Source of the DNA: Erythrobacter litoralis HTCC2594
Lineage (GTDB): Bacteria > Pseudomonadota > Alphaproteobacteria > Sphingomonadales > Sphingomonadaceae
DNA length: 64,000 bases
Direction of reading: 5' to 3'
NCBI RefSeq assembly: GCF_000013005.1
Contig: NC_007722.1
Span: 1,369,501-1,433,500 of the forward strand
How positions within the stretch are numbered: the stretch's first letter is position 1; every line of letters begins with the position of its first letter. The position numbers and the translations under genes are program-made. Of this stretch, positions 1-8,295 are shown piece after piece. Below the pieces are notes generated by a model that was given only the letters and a program-made list of their open reading frames with translations, did no database searches and was not told the DNA's origin.

Positions 1-518
1 TAAGCGCGCCAGCGCTCGAGTTCACGATCCAGCGCTCCGGCCAGCGCTGCAGCAAAAAGATCGCGGTCGGGAGCCGGACCGAGTTGCGAAAGCGCAATAG
101 TTTCGCGATCGGGTAAGTCGGGCGCAGCGGCGAGGTTAACCCCGATGCCGATCACGACAGCGTCGCCTGCGCGCTCCAGAAGAACACCGCACAGCTTGGC
201 TCCGCGCAGGAGCACGTCGTTGGGCCATTTGAGCATCAGTCCCGACGGGTCCGACACATGCGATGCGAGCGCCTCGTAAAGCGCCAACCCTGCAACCAGC
301 GAAAGCGAATGCGCGAGCGGGTCCTGCGGCGCCCGATGCACGACCGTCGAGCCCATGAAATTGCCCGAACCATCGAACCAGGTCCGCCCCTGCCGTCCTC
401 GGCCGGCTGTCTGGCGGTCTGCGACCAGCCAGTGCCCTTCCGGCACATGATCACCACCGCAGATGCGCGAAATCAGGTCGGCGTTAGTCGAGCCGGTTTC
501 GGCGACGGTCTGAATCAA
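1..518 (-). CDS. birA: Biotin--[acetyl-CoA-carboxylase] ligase, 3' end outside window
   Basis: The enzyme activates biotin with ATP and transfers it to the biotin carrier protein of acetyl-CoA carboxylase in the cytoplasm. The visible 172 codons carry the biotin-ligase signature GRGRQGRTW and the KWPND motif that follows it. The protein starts directly with the catalytic domain (MIQTVAETGSTNAD), so it lacks the N-terminal helix-turn-helix of E. coli BirA and is not expected to be a repressor. I chose a TTG start at 518-516 because it overlaps the nuoN stop as TTGA and matches the family's usual beginning. Position after nuoN is common in alphaproteobacteria. The C-terminus lies beyond the left edge. 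Confidence 0.9.
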   Translation of the reverse strand, partial: MIQTVAETGSTNADLISRICGGDHVPEGHWLVADRQTAGRGRQGRTWFDGSGNFMGSTVVHRAPQDPLAHSLSLVAGLALYEALASHVSDPSGLMLKWPNDVLLRGAKLCGVLLERAGDAVVIGIGVNLAAAPDLPDRETIALSQLGPAPDRDLFAAALAGALDRELERWRA

Positions 519-1978
519 GAGGCGATGAACAGCGCCGACGCGGCGCTATCGGTCAGCCCGCCGAGCCAGCCCGTCAGCAGGTAACCGAGTGGCGAAACGA
601 CCACCGCCGCCAATATCAGCAGCACCCAATGGGCCGTATCCGAAGTGCCCTTCACGCGGTCGACCGCGTCATCGAAGAACATGACCTTGACGAACTTGAT
701 GTAGTAGAACGCACCGATGACGCTGGCAGCGATACCGAGCGCAGCCAGCAGCACCATGTCGGCCTGCACCGCGGCCTGAAAGACCACGAACTTGCCCCAG
801 AAGCCCAGCAGCGGCGGGATGCCGGCGAGGCTGAACATCAGGAACAGCAGACACCATGCGAGCGCCGGACGCGTCGTCGAGAGCCCGGCAATATCGTCGA
901 AGGTTTCGAGCGGGGTGCCGTCCTCATCCTTCAGCATCAGCAGCGCCACAAAACTGCCCAGCGCCATCACGACATAGATCGCGAGATAGGTCAGCATGGC
1001 GCTGAGGCCCGCGACGGTCGATGCGGCCAGGCCGATCAGGATGAAGCCGACATTGTTGATCGAGGAATAGGCCAGCAGTCGCTTGAGGTTGGTCTGGCCG
1101 ATCGCGCCCAGCGCGCCGAGTACGATAGAGGCCAGCGCCGCGAAGATCACGATCTGCTGCCACGCCTCGGTCTGCTCGCCGAACGGGCTGAGCGCGACGC
1201 GCGCGGTCAGGGCAACGGCGGCCACCTTGGGCGCGGTGGCGAAGAATGTCGTCACCGGTGTCGGCGCGCCTTCGTAAACGTCCGGCGTCCACATGTGGAA
1301 CGGCACGGCGGCGATCTTGAAGGCGAGACCGGCGAGCACGAAGATCACCCCGAACAGCGCGCCGGTCGACATGTCGCCGGTGAGCGCCCCACGCACGCCT
1401 TCGAAGTCGGTCGTTCCGGTAAAGCCGTAGACGAGGCTCATGCCGTACAGCAGGATACCCGAGGCTAACGCGCCGAGGACGAAGTACTTGAGGCCTGCCT
1501 CCGCCGAACGCGTGTCGTTGCGCAGGAAGCTGGCGAGGACATAGGCCGCGAGGCTGTTGAGCTCCAGGCCGATATAAAGCGTGATCAGATCCCCGGCGGA
1601 GACCATGATGCTCATGCCCAGCGTCGCCAGCAGGACGAGCACCGGATATTCCGGGCGCATGGCCTTGAGCCGGTCGAAGAAGGCCGGGGCGATCATCAGG
1701 CAGCCTATGGCCGAAAGGTAGATCAGGATCTTGGCAAAGCTGGCAAAGCTGTCCGCAAGGAACTGGCCGCCGAACGCGACGGTATCGGGCCCGCTCGCCC
1801 CACTGGTCAGCGCGGGTGCGACCATTACGGCGGCAGCGCCCAGCGTTGCCGCCGCAAGGATGCTTACAAGCCGCGCGGTCTTGTCGCCGACATAGGCAGT
1901 GATCAGGATCAGCGCCATGGCCGAGATCGCCATGACGATCTCGGGGAGGATCAGCGTGAGGGATGCATTGAGTTCCAT
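515..1978 (-). CDS. nuoN: NADH-quinone oxidoreductase subunit N
   Basis: Antiporter-like proton-pumping subunit of the membrane arm of respiratory complex I. The 487-residue product is almost entirely hydrophobic helices, with the family's central region (AGLAFKIAAVPFHMWTPDVY) containing the buried Lys and the PFHMW segment shared with Mrp antiporters, followed by TNLKRLLAYSSI. The length is normal for NuoN. Its ATG overlaps the nuoM stop in a TGATG arrangement and its own TGA overlaps the TTG start of birA, so translation is probably coupled on both sides. It is the last nuo gene of the operon. Confidence 0.97.
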   Translation of the reverse strand: MELNASLTLILPEIVMAISAMALILITAYVGDKTARLVSILAAATLGAAAVMVAPALTSGASGPDTVAFGGQFLADSFASFAKILIYLSAIGCLMIAPAFFDRLKAMRPEYPVLVLLATLGMSIMVSAGDLITLYIGLELNSLAAYVLASFLRNDTRSAEAGLKYFVLGALASGILLYGMSLVYGFTGTTDFEGVRGALTGDMSTGALFGVIFVLAGLAFKIAAVPFHMWTPDVYEGAPTPVTTFFATAPKVAAVALTARVALSPFGEQTEAWQQIVIFAALASIVLGALGAIGQTNLKRLLAYSSINNVGFILIGLAASTVAGLSAMLTYLAIYVVMALGSFVALLMLKDEDGTPLETFDDIAGLSTTRPALAWCLLFLMFSLAGIPPLLGFWGKFVVFQAAVQADMVLLAALGIAASVIGAFYYIKFVKVMFFDDAVDRVKGTSDTAHWVLLILAAVVVSPLGYLLTGWLGGLTDSAASALFIAS

Positions 1979-3525
1979 CAGTGCGCTCCCCCTTCCTTGG
2001 CCTCGTAAGCGACGGCATTGGCGGCCTCCGCCCGTGGCTCACCCGCCGCCAGTTTCGCATCGCCTTCCGGCGCGGCGCGCGACAGGCGCGCGTCGAGCGC
2101 AGCGATGTCCTGCCGCATCGGGGCGAGGAAGCTTTCGGGATAGACGCCCATCCACAGCACGGCGGCGGCAATAGGGCCCAGCATCGCCCACTCGCGCAGG
2201 TTGAGATCCTTCATCGCCGCGGCGTCCTCGTTGACCTGCGTGCCGAAGACGACCCGGCGATAGAGATAGAGCATGTAGCCAGCTCCGAGGATGATGCCCG
2301 TGGTAAGGAACAGCGTCACTGAGCTGGAGACCTGGTAGGTGCCGGCAAGGCTGAGGAATTCCGCGACGAAGCCGCTTGTGCCCGGCAGGCCGATGCTGGC
2401 CATGGTGAAGAGGAGGAAGAACAGCGCATATTTGGGCATGTTGATGGCAAGCCCGCCGTAACGCCCGATCTCGCGCGTATGCAGCCGGTCGTAGATGATC
2501 CCCACGCACAGGAAGAGCGCGCCCGACACCAGGCCGTGGCTCAGCATCACGATCATTGCGCCTTCGAGGCCCTGGACGTTGAAGGCGAAGAGTGCCGCCG
2601 TCACGATCGCCATGTGCGCGACCGAGGAATAGGCGATCAGTTTCTTCATGTCCTCCTGCACCAGCGCAACGAGCGAGGTGTAGATCACCGCGATCATCGA
2701 CAGGGCAAAGACCAGCCACGTGAACTGCGCGGAGGCTTCGGGGAACATCGGCAGACTGAAGCGAATGAAGCCGTAGCCGCCGAGCTTGAGCAGCACGCCG
2801 GCGAGGATCACCGAACCGGCAGTCGGCGCCTGCACGTGTGCGGCGGGCAGCCAGGTGTGGAAGGGGAACATCGGCACTTTCACCGCGAAGCTCGCGAAGA
2901 AGGCCAGCCACAGCCAGGTCTGCGCTTCCGGCGCGAAATCGTATTGCATCAGCGTCGGGATGTCGGAGGTGCCCGCTTCGTTCACCATCCAGAACATTGC
3001 GACCAGCATCAGGACCGAGCCGATCAGCGTATAGAGGAAGAACTTGAACGCTGCGTAGATGCGGTCCGCCCCGCCCCAGATGCCGATCAGCAGGTACATC
3101 GGGATCAGGCCGGCTTCGAAGAAGATGTAGAACAGGAACAAGTCCTGCGCGGCGAAGACGCCGATCATGAGCATCTCTGTCAGCAACAGCGCGGCCATGT
3201 ATTCGCCGACGCGCTTCTGGATCGCTTCCCAGCTGGCGAGGACACAGATCGGCATCAGGAAGACGCTGAGCATAATGAGCAGCATCGCAATGCCATCGAC
3301 GCCGAGGGCATAGTCGAATCCCGCAAACAGGTCTGCCCGCTCGGTGAACTGCCACTGCGGACCGCCGATTTCGAAACCTGCCCACAGCGCGATGCCCAGC
3401 GCGAGATTGATCATCGTGGCGACCAGCGCGACCATGCGCGCTGCCGACGCTTCGAGGAAATAGCAGGCAAGCGCCGCGACCAGCGGCACTACCAGGAGAG
3501 CAGTAAGGATAGGGAAGCCTTCCAT
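1978..3525 (-). CDS. nuoM: NADH-quinone oxidoreductase subunit M
   Basis: Second antiporter-like subunit of the complex I membrane arm, 515 residues with about 14 hydrophobic segments. The motifs VKVPMFPFHTWLPAAHVQAP and KKLIAYSSVAHM are the conserved proton-channel segments of the NuoL/M/N family, and a Glu lies in the early helix LLLTEMLMIG as in characterised NuoM. An open frame continues further upstream, but the ATG at 3525 fits the family start (MEGFPILTALL) and overlaps the nuoL stop as TGATG. The C-terminus has a hydrophilic tail of about 40 residues rich in Ala and Glu (ending EGGAH), longer than usual. Confidence 0.97.
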   Translation of the reverse strand: MEGFPILTALLVVPLVAALACYFLEASAARMVALVATMINLALGIALWAGFEIGGPQWQFTERADLFAGFDYALGVDGIAMLLIMLSVFLMPICVLASWEAIQKRVGEYMAALLLTEMLMIGVFAAQDLFLFYIFFEAGLIPMYLLIGIWGGADRIYAAFKFFLYTLIGSVLMLVAMFWMVNEAGTSDIPTLMQYDFAPEAQTWLWLAFFASFAVKVPMFPFHTWLPAAHVQAPTAGSVILAGVLLKLGGYGFIRFSLPMFPEASAQFTWLVFALSMIAVIYTSLVALVQEDMKKLIAYSSVAHMAIVTAALFAFNVQGLEGAMIVMLSHGLVSGALFLCVGIIYDRLHTREIGRYGGLAINMPKYALFFLLFTMASIGLPGTSGFVAEFLSLAGTYQVSSSVTLFLTTGIILGAGYMLYLYRRVVFGTQVNEDAAAMKDLNLREWAMLGPIAAAVLWMGVYPESFLAPMRQDIAALDARLSRAAPEGDAKLAAGEPRAEAANAVAYEAKEGGAH

Positions 3526-5600
3526 CACAGGAGCACCCAGGTAACCGCGGCGACCAGGCCCAGCAGCATGATCAGCGCGTAGCTGTAGAGATAACCGGAC
3601 TGCAGGCGCCTGGCCGCGCCAGAACCTTGCATGACGACCCATGCCGCGCCGTCAGGTCCGAAGCGCTTGATCACGCCGACATCGATGACGTGCCAGAACA
3701 GCCGCCCGAGCCAGAAGGCCGGCTTCACGAACAGCACGTTGTAGAGTTCGTCGAAATACCATTTGTTGAACAGGAATTTGTACACCGGCCCAAGCTGTTC
3801 GGCGGCCTTGCCCGGGATCGACGTGTCCTTGATGTAGGCAAACCAGGCGATGATGAACCCGAGGATCATGACGATTGTAGCCGTCAGTTTCACCCACAGC
3901 GGGACGGCATGCAGCGCGTGGATCAGGTTTTCGTTGAAGAAGATCGAATCGCCCCAGAAGGCGCCATTCACCGCATCGGCCGAACCGTCCACGAACGGAT
4001 ACTTGAAGACATAGCCCGCGAAAATCGCGCCGATTGTCAGGACGACCAGCGGGATCAGCATCGACCACGGACTCTCGTGCGGGTGATAGCCCGCGGTGCC
4101 ATCGGCGTGCTCGGGCGACGGCACGGCATGCGCGACATCGTCGCCGCTGTCTTCCTGCACCGGCGGATTGCCGTGTTCGGGATCGTCGTGCCCGTGATGG
4201 ACCGCGTGCTGGATATGCTCGCTTTCGGCCCAGCGCGGCTTGCCCCAGAAAGTCAGGAACATCAGGCGCCAGCTGTAGAAGCTGGTCAGCAGCGCGGCGA
4301 AAGCGCCGGCCCAGAAGGCGAACATGCCCATGTCGGTGCCGCGCGCAAAGGCAGCCTCGAGAATCGCGTCTTTCGAATAGAACCCCGCGAAGCCGAAAAC
4401 GCCCAGCACGCCGACGCCGGTGATCGCCAGCGTGCCCGCCAGCATGGCCCAGAAAGTGATCGGGATATGCTTACGCAGCGCGCCGTAATAGCGCATGTCC
4501 TGCTCGTGATGCATCGCGTGGATGACCGAGCCTGCGCCCAGGAACAGCAGCGCCTTGAAGAAGGCGTGCGTGAAGAGGTGGAACATGGCGACGCCATAGG
4601 CGCCGACACCGGCGGCGAAGAACATGTAGCCGAGCTGCGAGCAGGTCGAATAGGCGATGACGCGCTTGATGTCCCACTGCGTCGTGCCGACCGTCGCCGC
4701 GAAGAGGCAGGTCGCTGCGCCGATGAAAGTCACGATGGCCAGCGCCGTCGGCGCGGTTTCGAACATCGGCGACAGGCGGCAGACCATGAACACGCCTGCG
4801 GTCACCATGGTCGCGGCGTGGATCAGTGCAGAGACCGGGGTCGGGCCTTCCATCGCGTCGGGCAACCAGGTGTGCAGGCCCAGCTGCGCCGATTTGCCCA
4901 TCGCGCCGATGAACAGCAGGATGGCGAGGATATCCATTGTGTAGAAGCGGTAACCGAAGGCGCCGATTGTGCTGCCGCTCATCGACGGTGCCATCTCGAG
5001 GATTTCGGGGATCGAAACGGTGCCGAACACGAGGAAAGTGCCGAAGATGCCGAGCATGAAGCCCAGGTCGCCCACGCGGTTGACCACGAAAGCCTTGATC
5101 GCGGCGGCGTTGGCGCTCGGTTTCTTGAACCAGAACCCGATCAGCAGATAGCTGGCGAGGCCCACGCCTTCCCAACCGAAGAACATCTGCACCAGGTTGT
5201 CGGCGGTCACCAGCATCAGCATGGCGAAGGTGAACAACGAGAGATAGGCGAAGAAGCGCGGCTGGTCCGGGTCTTCCTCCATGTACCCCCAGGAATAGAG
5301 GTGCACGAGCGCGGAAACGCTGTTGATCACAACCAGCATGACAGCAGTCAGCGCATCGACGCGCAGCGCCCAGTCGAAGCTCATGGAGCCCGACTGCACC
5401 CATTGCAGCACGGGCACGACGGTCGCTTCCTGCGTGCCGGTGAGGAAGCCGATGAAGATCGGCCAGCTCAACGCGCAGGACAGGAACAGCGCGCCGGTCG
5501 TGATCGCCTTGGCGAACACGCTGGGCGCAGACTTGTTGACCAGCCCGGCGATTATCGACGCCAGCAAGGGGCCGAAAACGATGATCAGGATCGAGGACAC
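3525..5600 (-). CDS. nuoL: NADH-quinone oxidoreductase subunit L
   Basis: Distal proton-pumping subunit of complex I with the long lateral helix at its C-terminus. The 691-residue protein carries GKSAQLGLHTWLPDAMEGPT and KRVIAYSTCSQLGYM, both diagnostic of NuoL. It is longer than the E. coli protein because of a polar loop at about residues 458-512, rich in His, Asp, Glu and Pro (for example HHGHDDPEHGNP), between two transmembrane segments. The start codon is GTG at 5600, four bases after the nuoK stop. The loop could be a metal-binding or simply a flexible periplasmic or cytoplasmic insertion; sidedness cannot be decided from sequence alone. Confidence 0.96.
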   Translation of the reverse strand: MSSILIIVFGPLLASIIAGLVNKSAPSVFAKAITTGALFLSCALSWPIFIGFLTGTQEATVVPVLQWVQSGSMSFDWALRVDALTAVMLVVINSVSALVHLYSWGYMEEDPDQPRFFAYLSLFTFAMLMLVTADNLVQMFFGWEGVGLASYLLIGFWFKKPSANAAAIKAFVVNRVGDLGFMLGIFGTFLVFGTVSIPEILEMAPSMSGSTIGAFGYRFYTMDILAILLFIGAMGKSAQLGLHTWLPDAMEGPTPVSALIHAATMVTAGVFMVCRLSPMFETAPTALAIVTFIGAATCLFAATVGTTQWDIKRVIAYSTCSQLGYMFFAAGVGAYGVAMFHLFTHAFFKALLFLGAGSVIHAMHHEQDMRYYGALRKHIPITFWAMLAGTLAITGVGVLGVFGFAGFYSKDAILEAAFARGTDMGMFAFWAGAFAALLTSFYSWRLMFLTFWGKPRWAESEHIQHAVHHGHDDPEHGNPPVQEDSGDDVAHAVPSPEHADGTAGYHPHESPWSMLIPLVVLTIGAIFAGYVFKYPFVDGSADAVNGAFWGDSIFFNENLIHALHAVPLWVKLTATIVMILGFIIAWFAYIKDTSIPGKAAEQLGPVYKFLFNKWYFDELYNVLFVKPAFWLGRLFWHVIDVGVIKRFGPDGAAWVVMQGSGAARRLQSGYLYSYALIMLLGLVAAVTWVLL

Positions 5601-5604
5601 CGGA

Positions 5605-5910
5605 TTACCCCTTGAGCCGGTCGACGCTGTCGACGCTGATCGTGCCGCGGCTGCGGAAATAAATGACGAGGATCGCGAGGCCGATAGCCGCCTCGCCTGC
5701 CGCCACGGTCAGAACGAACATCGCGAAGATCTGGCCCGTCAAATCGCCGAGGAAGGAACTGAAAGCGACCAGATTCAGGTTCACCGCCAGCAGGATCAAT
5801 TCGATCGCCATCAGGATGACGATGATGTTCTTGCGATTGAGGAAAATCCCCAGCACGCCGAGCACGAACAGGATCGTACTGACGACGATGTAGTGTTCGA
5901 TGCCGATCAC
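5605..5910 (-). CDS. nuoK: NADH-quinone oxidoreductase subunit K
   Basis: Small membrane subunit of complex I, 101 residues with three transmembrane helices. The conserved acidic residues that form part of the proton path are visible in [13 protein letters not shown] (helix 2) and [12 protein letters not shown] (helix 3). Its length is exactly the family's usual length. The ATG at 5910 overlaps the nuoJ stop as ATGA, and nuoL follows after four bases. Confidence 0.97.
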   Translation of the reverse strand: MIGIEHYIVVSTILFVLGVLGIFLNRKNIIVILMAIELILLAVNLNLVAFSSFLGDLTGQIFAMFVLTVAAGEAAIGLAILVIYFRSRGTISVDSVDRLKG

Positions 5911-6527
5911 AGCTCGACCCCCTTCCCGATCTCGGGCTGCTTCATCACCGTCGCCTCTTCCGGACGGCGGCTGACCTGCTTGCCGATATTCTGGTGGCCG
6001 CGGGTGTTCTTGAGATCGCGGTGCGTCAGCACGATCGCGCCGATCATGGCAACCAGCAGGATCAGCCCCGCGCCCTCGAACAGGAACAGGTATTTGCCGT
6101 ACATCAGCGCGCCGAGGCTCTCGATATTGGTCTCCCCCACCAGCGGCGCGGCGCTACCATCGGGGGTGCCAAGCTCGACGATACCGGCGCGGTAGGCACC
6201 GATGCCCAGCACCAGCTCCGCCAACAACACCAGCGCAATCGCGATGCCGAGCGGGAAGTTCTTGATGAAGCCGGCGCGCAGCTCGGCGAAATCGATGTCC
6301 AGCATCATCACCACGAACAGGAACAGCACCGCGACCGCGCCGACATAGACGATCACCAGCAGCATTGCGATGAACTCTGCCCCCAGCAGCACCATCAGCC
6401 CCGCCGCGTTGAAGAAAGCGAGGATCAGCCACAGCACCGAATGCACCGGATTGCGGCTCATGATCGTCAGCACGCCGCTGGCGATCATCAGCGCTGCGAA
6501 CAGGTAAAAGGCGAATGCTTGTATCAT
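5907..6527 (-). CDS. nuoJ: NADH-quinone oxidoreductase subunit J
   Basis: Membrane subunit of complex I, 206 residues. Five hydrophobic segments are followed by a polar tail of about 45 residues. The motif [20 protein letters not shown], which contains the pi-bulge helix coupling quinone chemistry to pumping, is intact, and [13 protein letters not shown] is a typical helix 1 to 2 junction. It follows nuoI after a 27-base gap, one of the longer spacers inside this operon, and overlaps nuoK by four bases. Confidence 0.97.
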   Translation of the reverse strand: MIQAFAFYLFAALMIASGVLTIMSRNPVHSVLWLILAFFNAAGLMVLLGAEFIAMLLVIVYVGAVAVLFLFVVMMLDIDFAELRAGFIKNFPLGIAIALVLLAELVLGIGAYRAGIVELGTPDGSAAPLVGETNIESLGALMYGKYLFLFEGAGLILLVAMIGAIVLTHRDLKNTRGHQNIGKQVSRRPEEATVMKQPEIGKGVEL

Positions 6528-6554
6528 GGTGCCCCGGTTTCGTCTGGCGCGCGG

Positions 6555-7043
6555 TTAGCGATACGGCGCATCGGCTTCAAGGTTTGCGGCGATCGCCCGC
6601 TCCCACTTGTCACCATTGGCGAGCAGCTTTGCCTTGTCGTAGAGCAGCTCCTCGCGGGTTTCGGTCGAATATTCGAAGTTCGGACCCTCGACGATGGCGT
6701 CCACCGGGCACGCTTCCTGGCAGAAGCCGCAATAGATGCACTTTGTCATATCGATATCGTAGCGGGTGGTGCGGCGGCTGCCGTCGTCGCGCGGTTCGCT
6801 CTCGATCGTGATCGCCTGCGCCGGGCAGACCGCCTCACACAGCTTGCAGGCGATGCAGCGTTCCTCGCCATTGGGATAGCGACGCAGCGCATGCTCGCCG
6901 CGGAAGCGCGGGCTCAGCGGGTTCTTTTCGAACGGGTAGTTGATCGTCGCCTTGGGCTTGAAGAAATACTTCAAGGTCAGCGCATGCGCCTTGAGGAATT
7001 CCCACAAGGTGAACGATTTGAGGAGTTGGGTTGCGGTGGTCAT
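6555..7043 (-). CDS. nuoI: NADH-quinone oxidoreductase subunit I (two [4Fe-4S])
   Basis: Ferredoxin-like subunit that carries clusters N6a and N6b between NuoG and NuoB in the peripheral arm. Both eight-Fe cysteine motifs are present: [12 protein letters not shown] and [12 protein letters not shown]. The 162-residue length matches alphaproteobacterial and mitochondrial (TYKY) homologues. A longer open frame exists upstream, but the ATG at 7043 gives the family N-terminus and overlaps the nuoH stop as ATGA. Confidence 0.97.
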   Translation of the reverse strand: MTTATQLLKSFTLWEFLKAHALTLKYFFKPKATINYPFEKNPLSPRFRGEHALRRYPNGEERCIACKLCEAVCPAQAITIESEPRDDGSRRTTRYDIDMTKCIYCGFCQEACPVDAIVEGPNFEYSTETREELLYDKAKLLANGDKWERAIAANLEADAPYR

Positions 7044-8086
7044 CCGTAGTGCCCCGTGGCCATCAGATAGCCGCTGATAAGGAAAACGAAGAGCAGGCTC
7101 ATCGGCAGGAAGACCTTCCATCCGAGCCGCATCAGCTGGTCGTAACGGTACCGGGGCACGGTCGCCCAGATCCAGCTGAACATGAAGAAGAACAGGAAGG
7201 TCTTGATAAGGAACCAGAGGAAGCCCGGCACATAATAGAGCGGCGCCCAGTCGATCGGCGGCAGCCAACCGCCAAAGAACAGCACGGTGTTGAGCGAGCA
7301 CAGCAACAGGATATTGGCATACTCACCGAGCCAGAACAGCGCGAAGCTCATGCTGGAATATTCGGTCTGGTAGCCCGCCACGAGCTCCGATTCCGCTTCG
7401 GTCAGGTCGAAGGGCGCGCGCTGCGTTTCGGCGAGGCAGGAGATGAAGAACAGCACCCACATCGGGAACAGCAGGATGTTGAAGAAATAGCCGTTGACGA
7501 TGCCGAGCCCGTGCCCGCGCTGCGCCTCGACGATTTCGCTGAGGTTGAACGTGCCCGCCCACAGCACGACGCAGATCAGGATGAAGCCGATCGAGACTTC
7601 GTAAGAGATCATCTGAGCGGCGGCGCGCATGGCGGAGAAGAACGGGTATTTGGAGTTGCTAGCCCAGCCCGCCATGACGATGCCGTAGACACCCAGCGAG
7701 CTGATCGCGAGCACGTAGAGCAGGCCGACATTGATATCCGCCAGCACCATGCCGTCGCCGAACGGGATCACCGCCCAGGCGACTAGCGCAACGACGAAGG
7801 TCACGATCGGTGCGAGCAGGAAAATACCCTTGTTCGCCGCGCTGGGGATGATGGTTTCCTGCAGGAACACCTTGAGCCCGTCGGCGAAGCTTTGCAGCAG
7901 GCCGAAGGGCCCGACCACGTTGGGCCCGCGCCGCAGCATGATCGCGCCCAGCACCTTGCGGTCGACATAGATCACCATCGCGACCGCCAGCATCACCGGC
8001 AGCGCGATCAGCAGGATTCCGGCAATGGTCGCGGTAAACCACGCCCATTCGTAATTCATGCCGAGGGTTTGGAAGAATTCAGTCAT
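7040..8086 (-). CDS. nuoH: NADH-quinone oxidoreductase subunit H
   Basis: Membrane subunit that forms the quinone-access channel with NuoB and NuoD. The 348-residue protein has eight hydrophobic segments and the signature loops [14 protein letters not shown] and ERAPFDL-type sequence (here [19 protein letters not shown]). The start at 8086 (MTEFFQTLG) was chosen over an upstream Arg-rich extension because it overlaps the stop of the preceding small gene as TAATG and matches the family. Confidence 0.97.
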   Translation of the reverse strand: MTEFFQTLGMNYEWAWFTATIAGILLIALPVMLAVAMVIYVDRKVLGAIMLRRGPNVVGPFGLLQSFADGLKVFLQETIIPSAANKGIFLLAPIVTFVVALVAWAVIPFGDGMVLADINVGLLYVLAISSLGVYGIVMAGWASNSKYPFFSAMRAAAQMISYEVSIGFILICVVLWAGTFNLSEIVEAQRGHGLGIVNGYFFNILLFPMWVLFFISCLAETQRAPFDLTEAESELVAGYQTEYSSMSFALFWLGEYANILLLCSLNTVLFFGGWLPPIDWAPLYYVPGFLWFLIKTFLFFFMFSWIWATVPRYRYDQLMRLGWKVFLPMSLLFVFLISGYLMATGHYG

Positions 8087-8295
8087 TATTCGCCTCCTCC
8101 GCCGCAATCTCCGGCGCCGGAGCTCCCAAGATCATGGCCAGCTGCATATGCACCATAGCCAAGGCCAGCGGCTCCAGCGCGCTCACTATGCCGGTCCATT
8201 TTCCTGTCGGATACCTTCTTCGAAACCAGCACGATGGCAGCGATGGCCGAAGCGCTCACAATCACAGCGGCGAGGATAGTCAGAACGACGCTCAT
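8086..8295 (-). CDS. Small membrane protein between nuoG and nuoH
   Basis: Not recognised. The 69-residue product has one N-terminal hydrophobic segment (about residues 3-24, [19 protein letters not shown]), then a basic stretch ([11 protein letters not shown]) and a Gly/Ala-rich tail. Its ATG overlaps the nuoG stop as ATGA and its TAA overlaps the nuoH start as TAATG, so it appears translationally coupled into the operon and is unlikely to be a chance frame. It could be a complex I accessory or assembly protein, or neutral cargo. No function is assigned. Confidence 0.72.
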   Translation of the reverse strand: MSVVLTILAAVIVSASAIAAIVLVSKKVSDRKMDRHSERAGAAGLGYGAYAAGHDLGSSGAGDCGGGGE

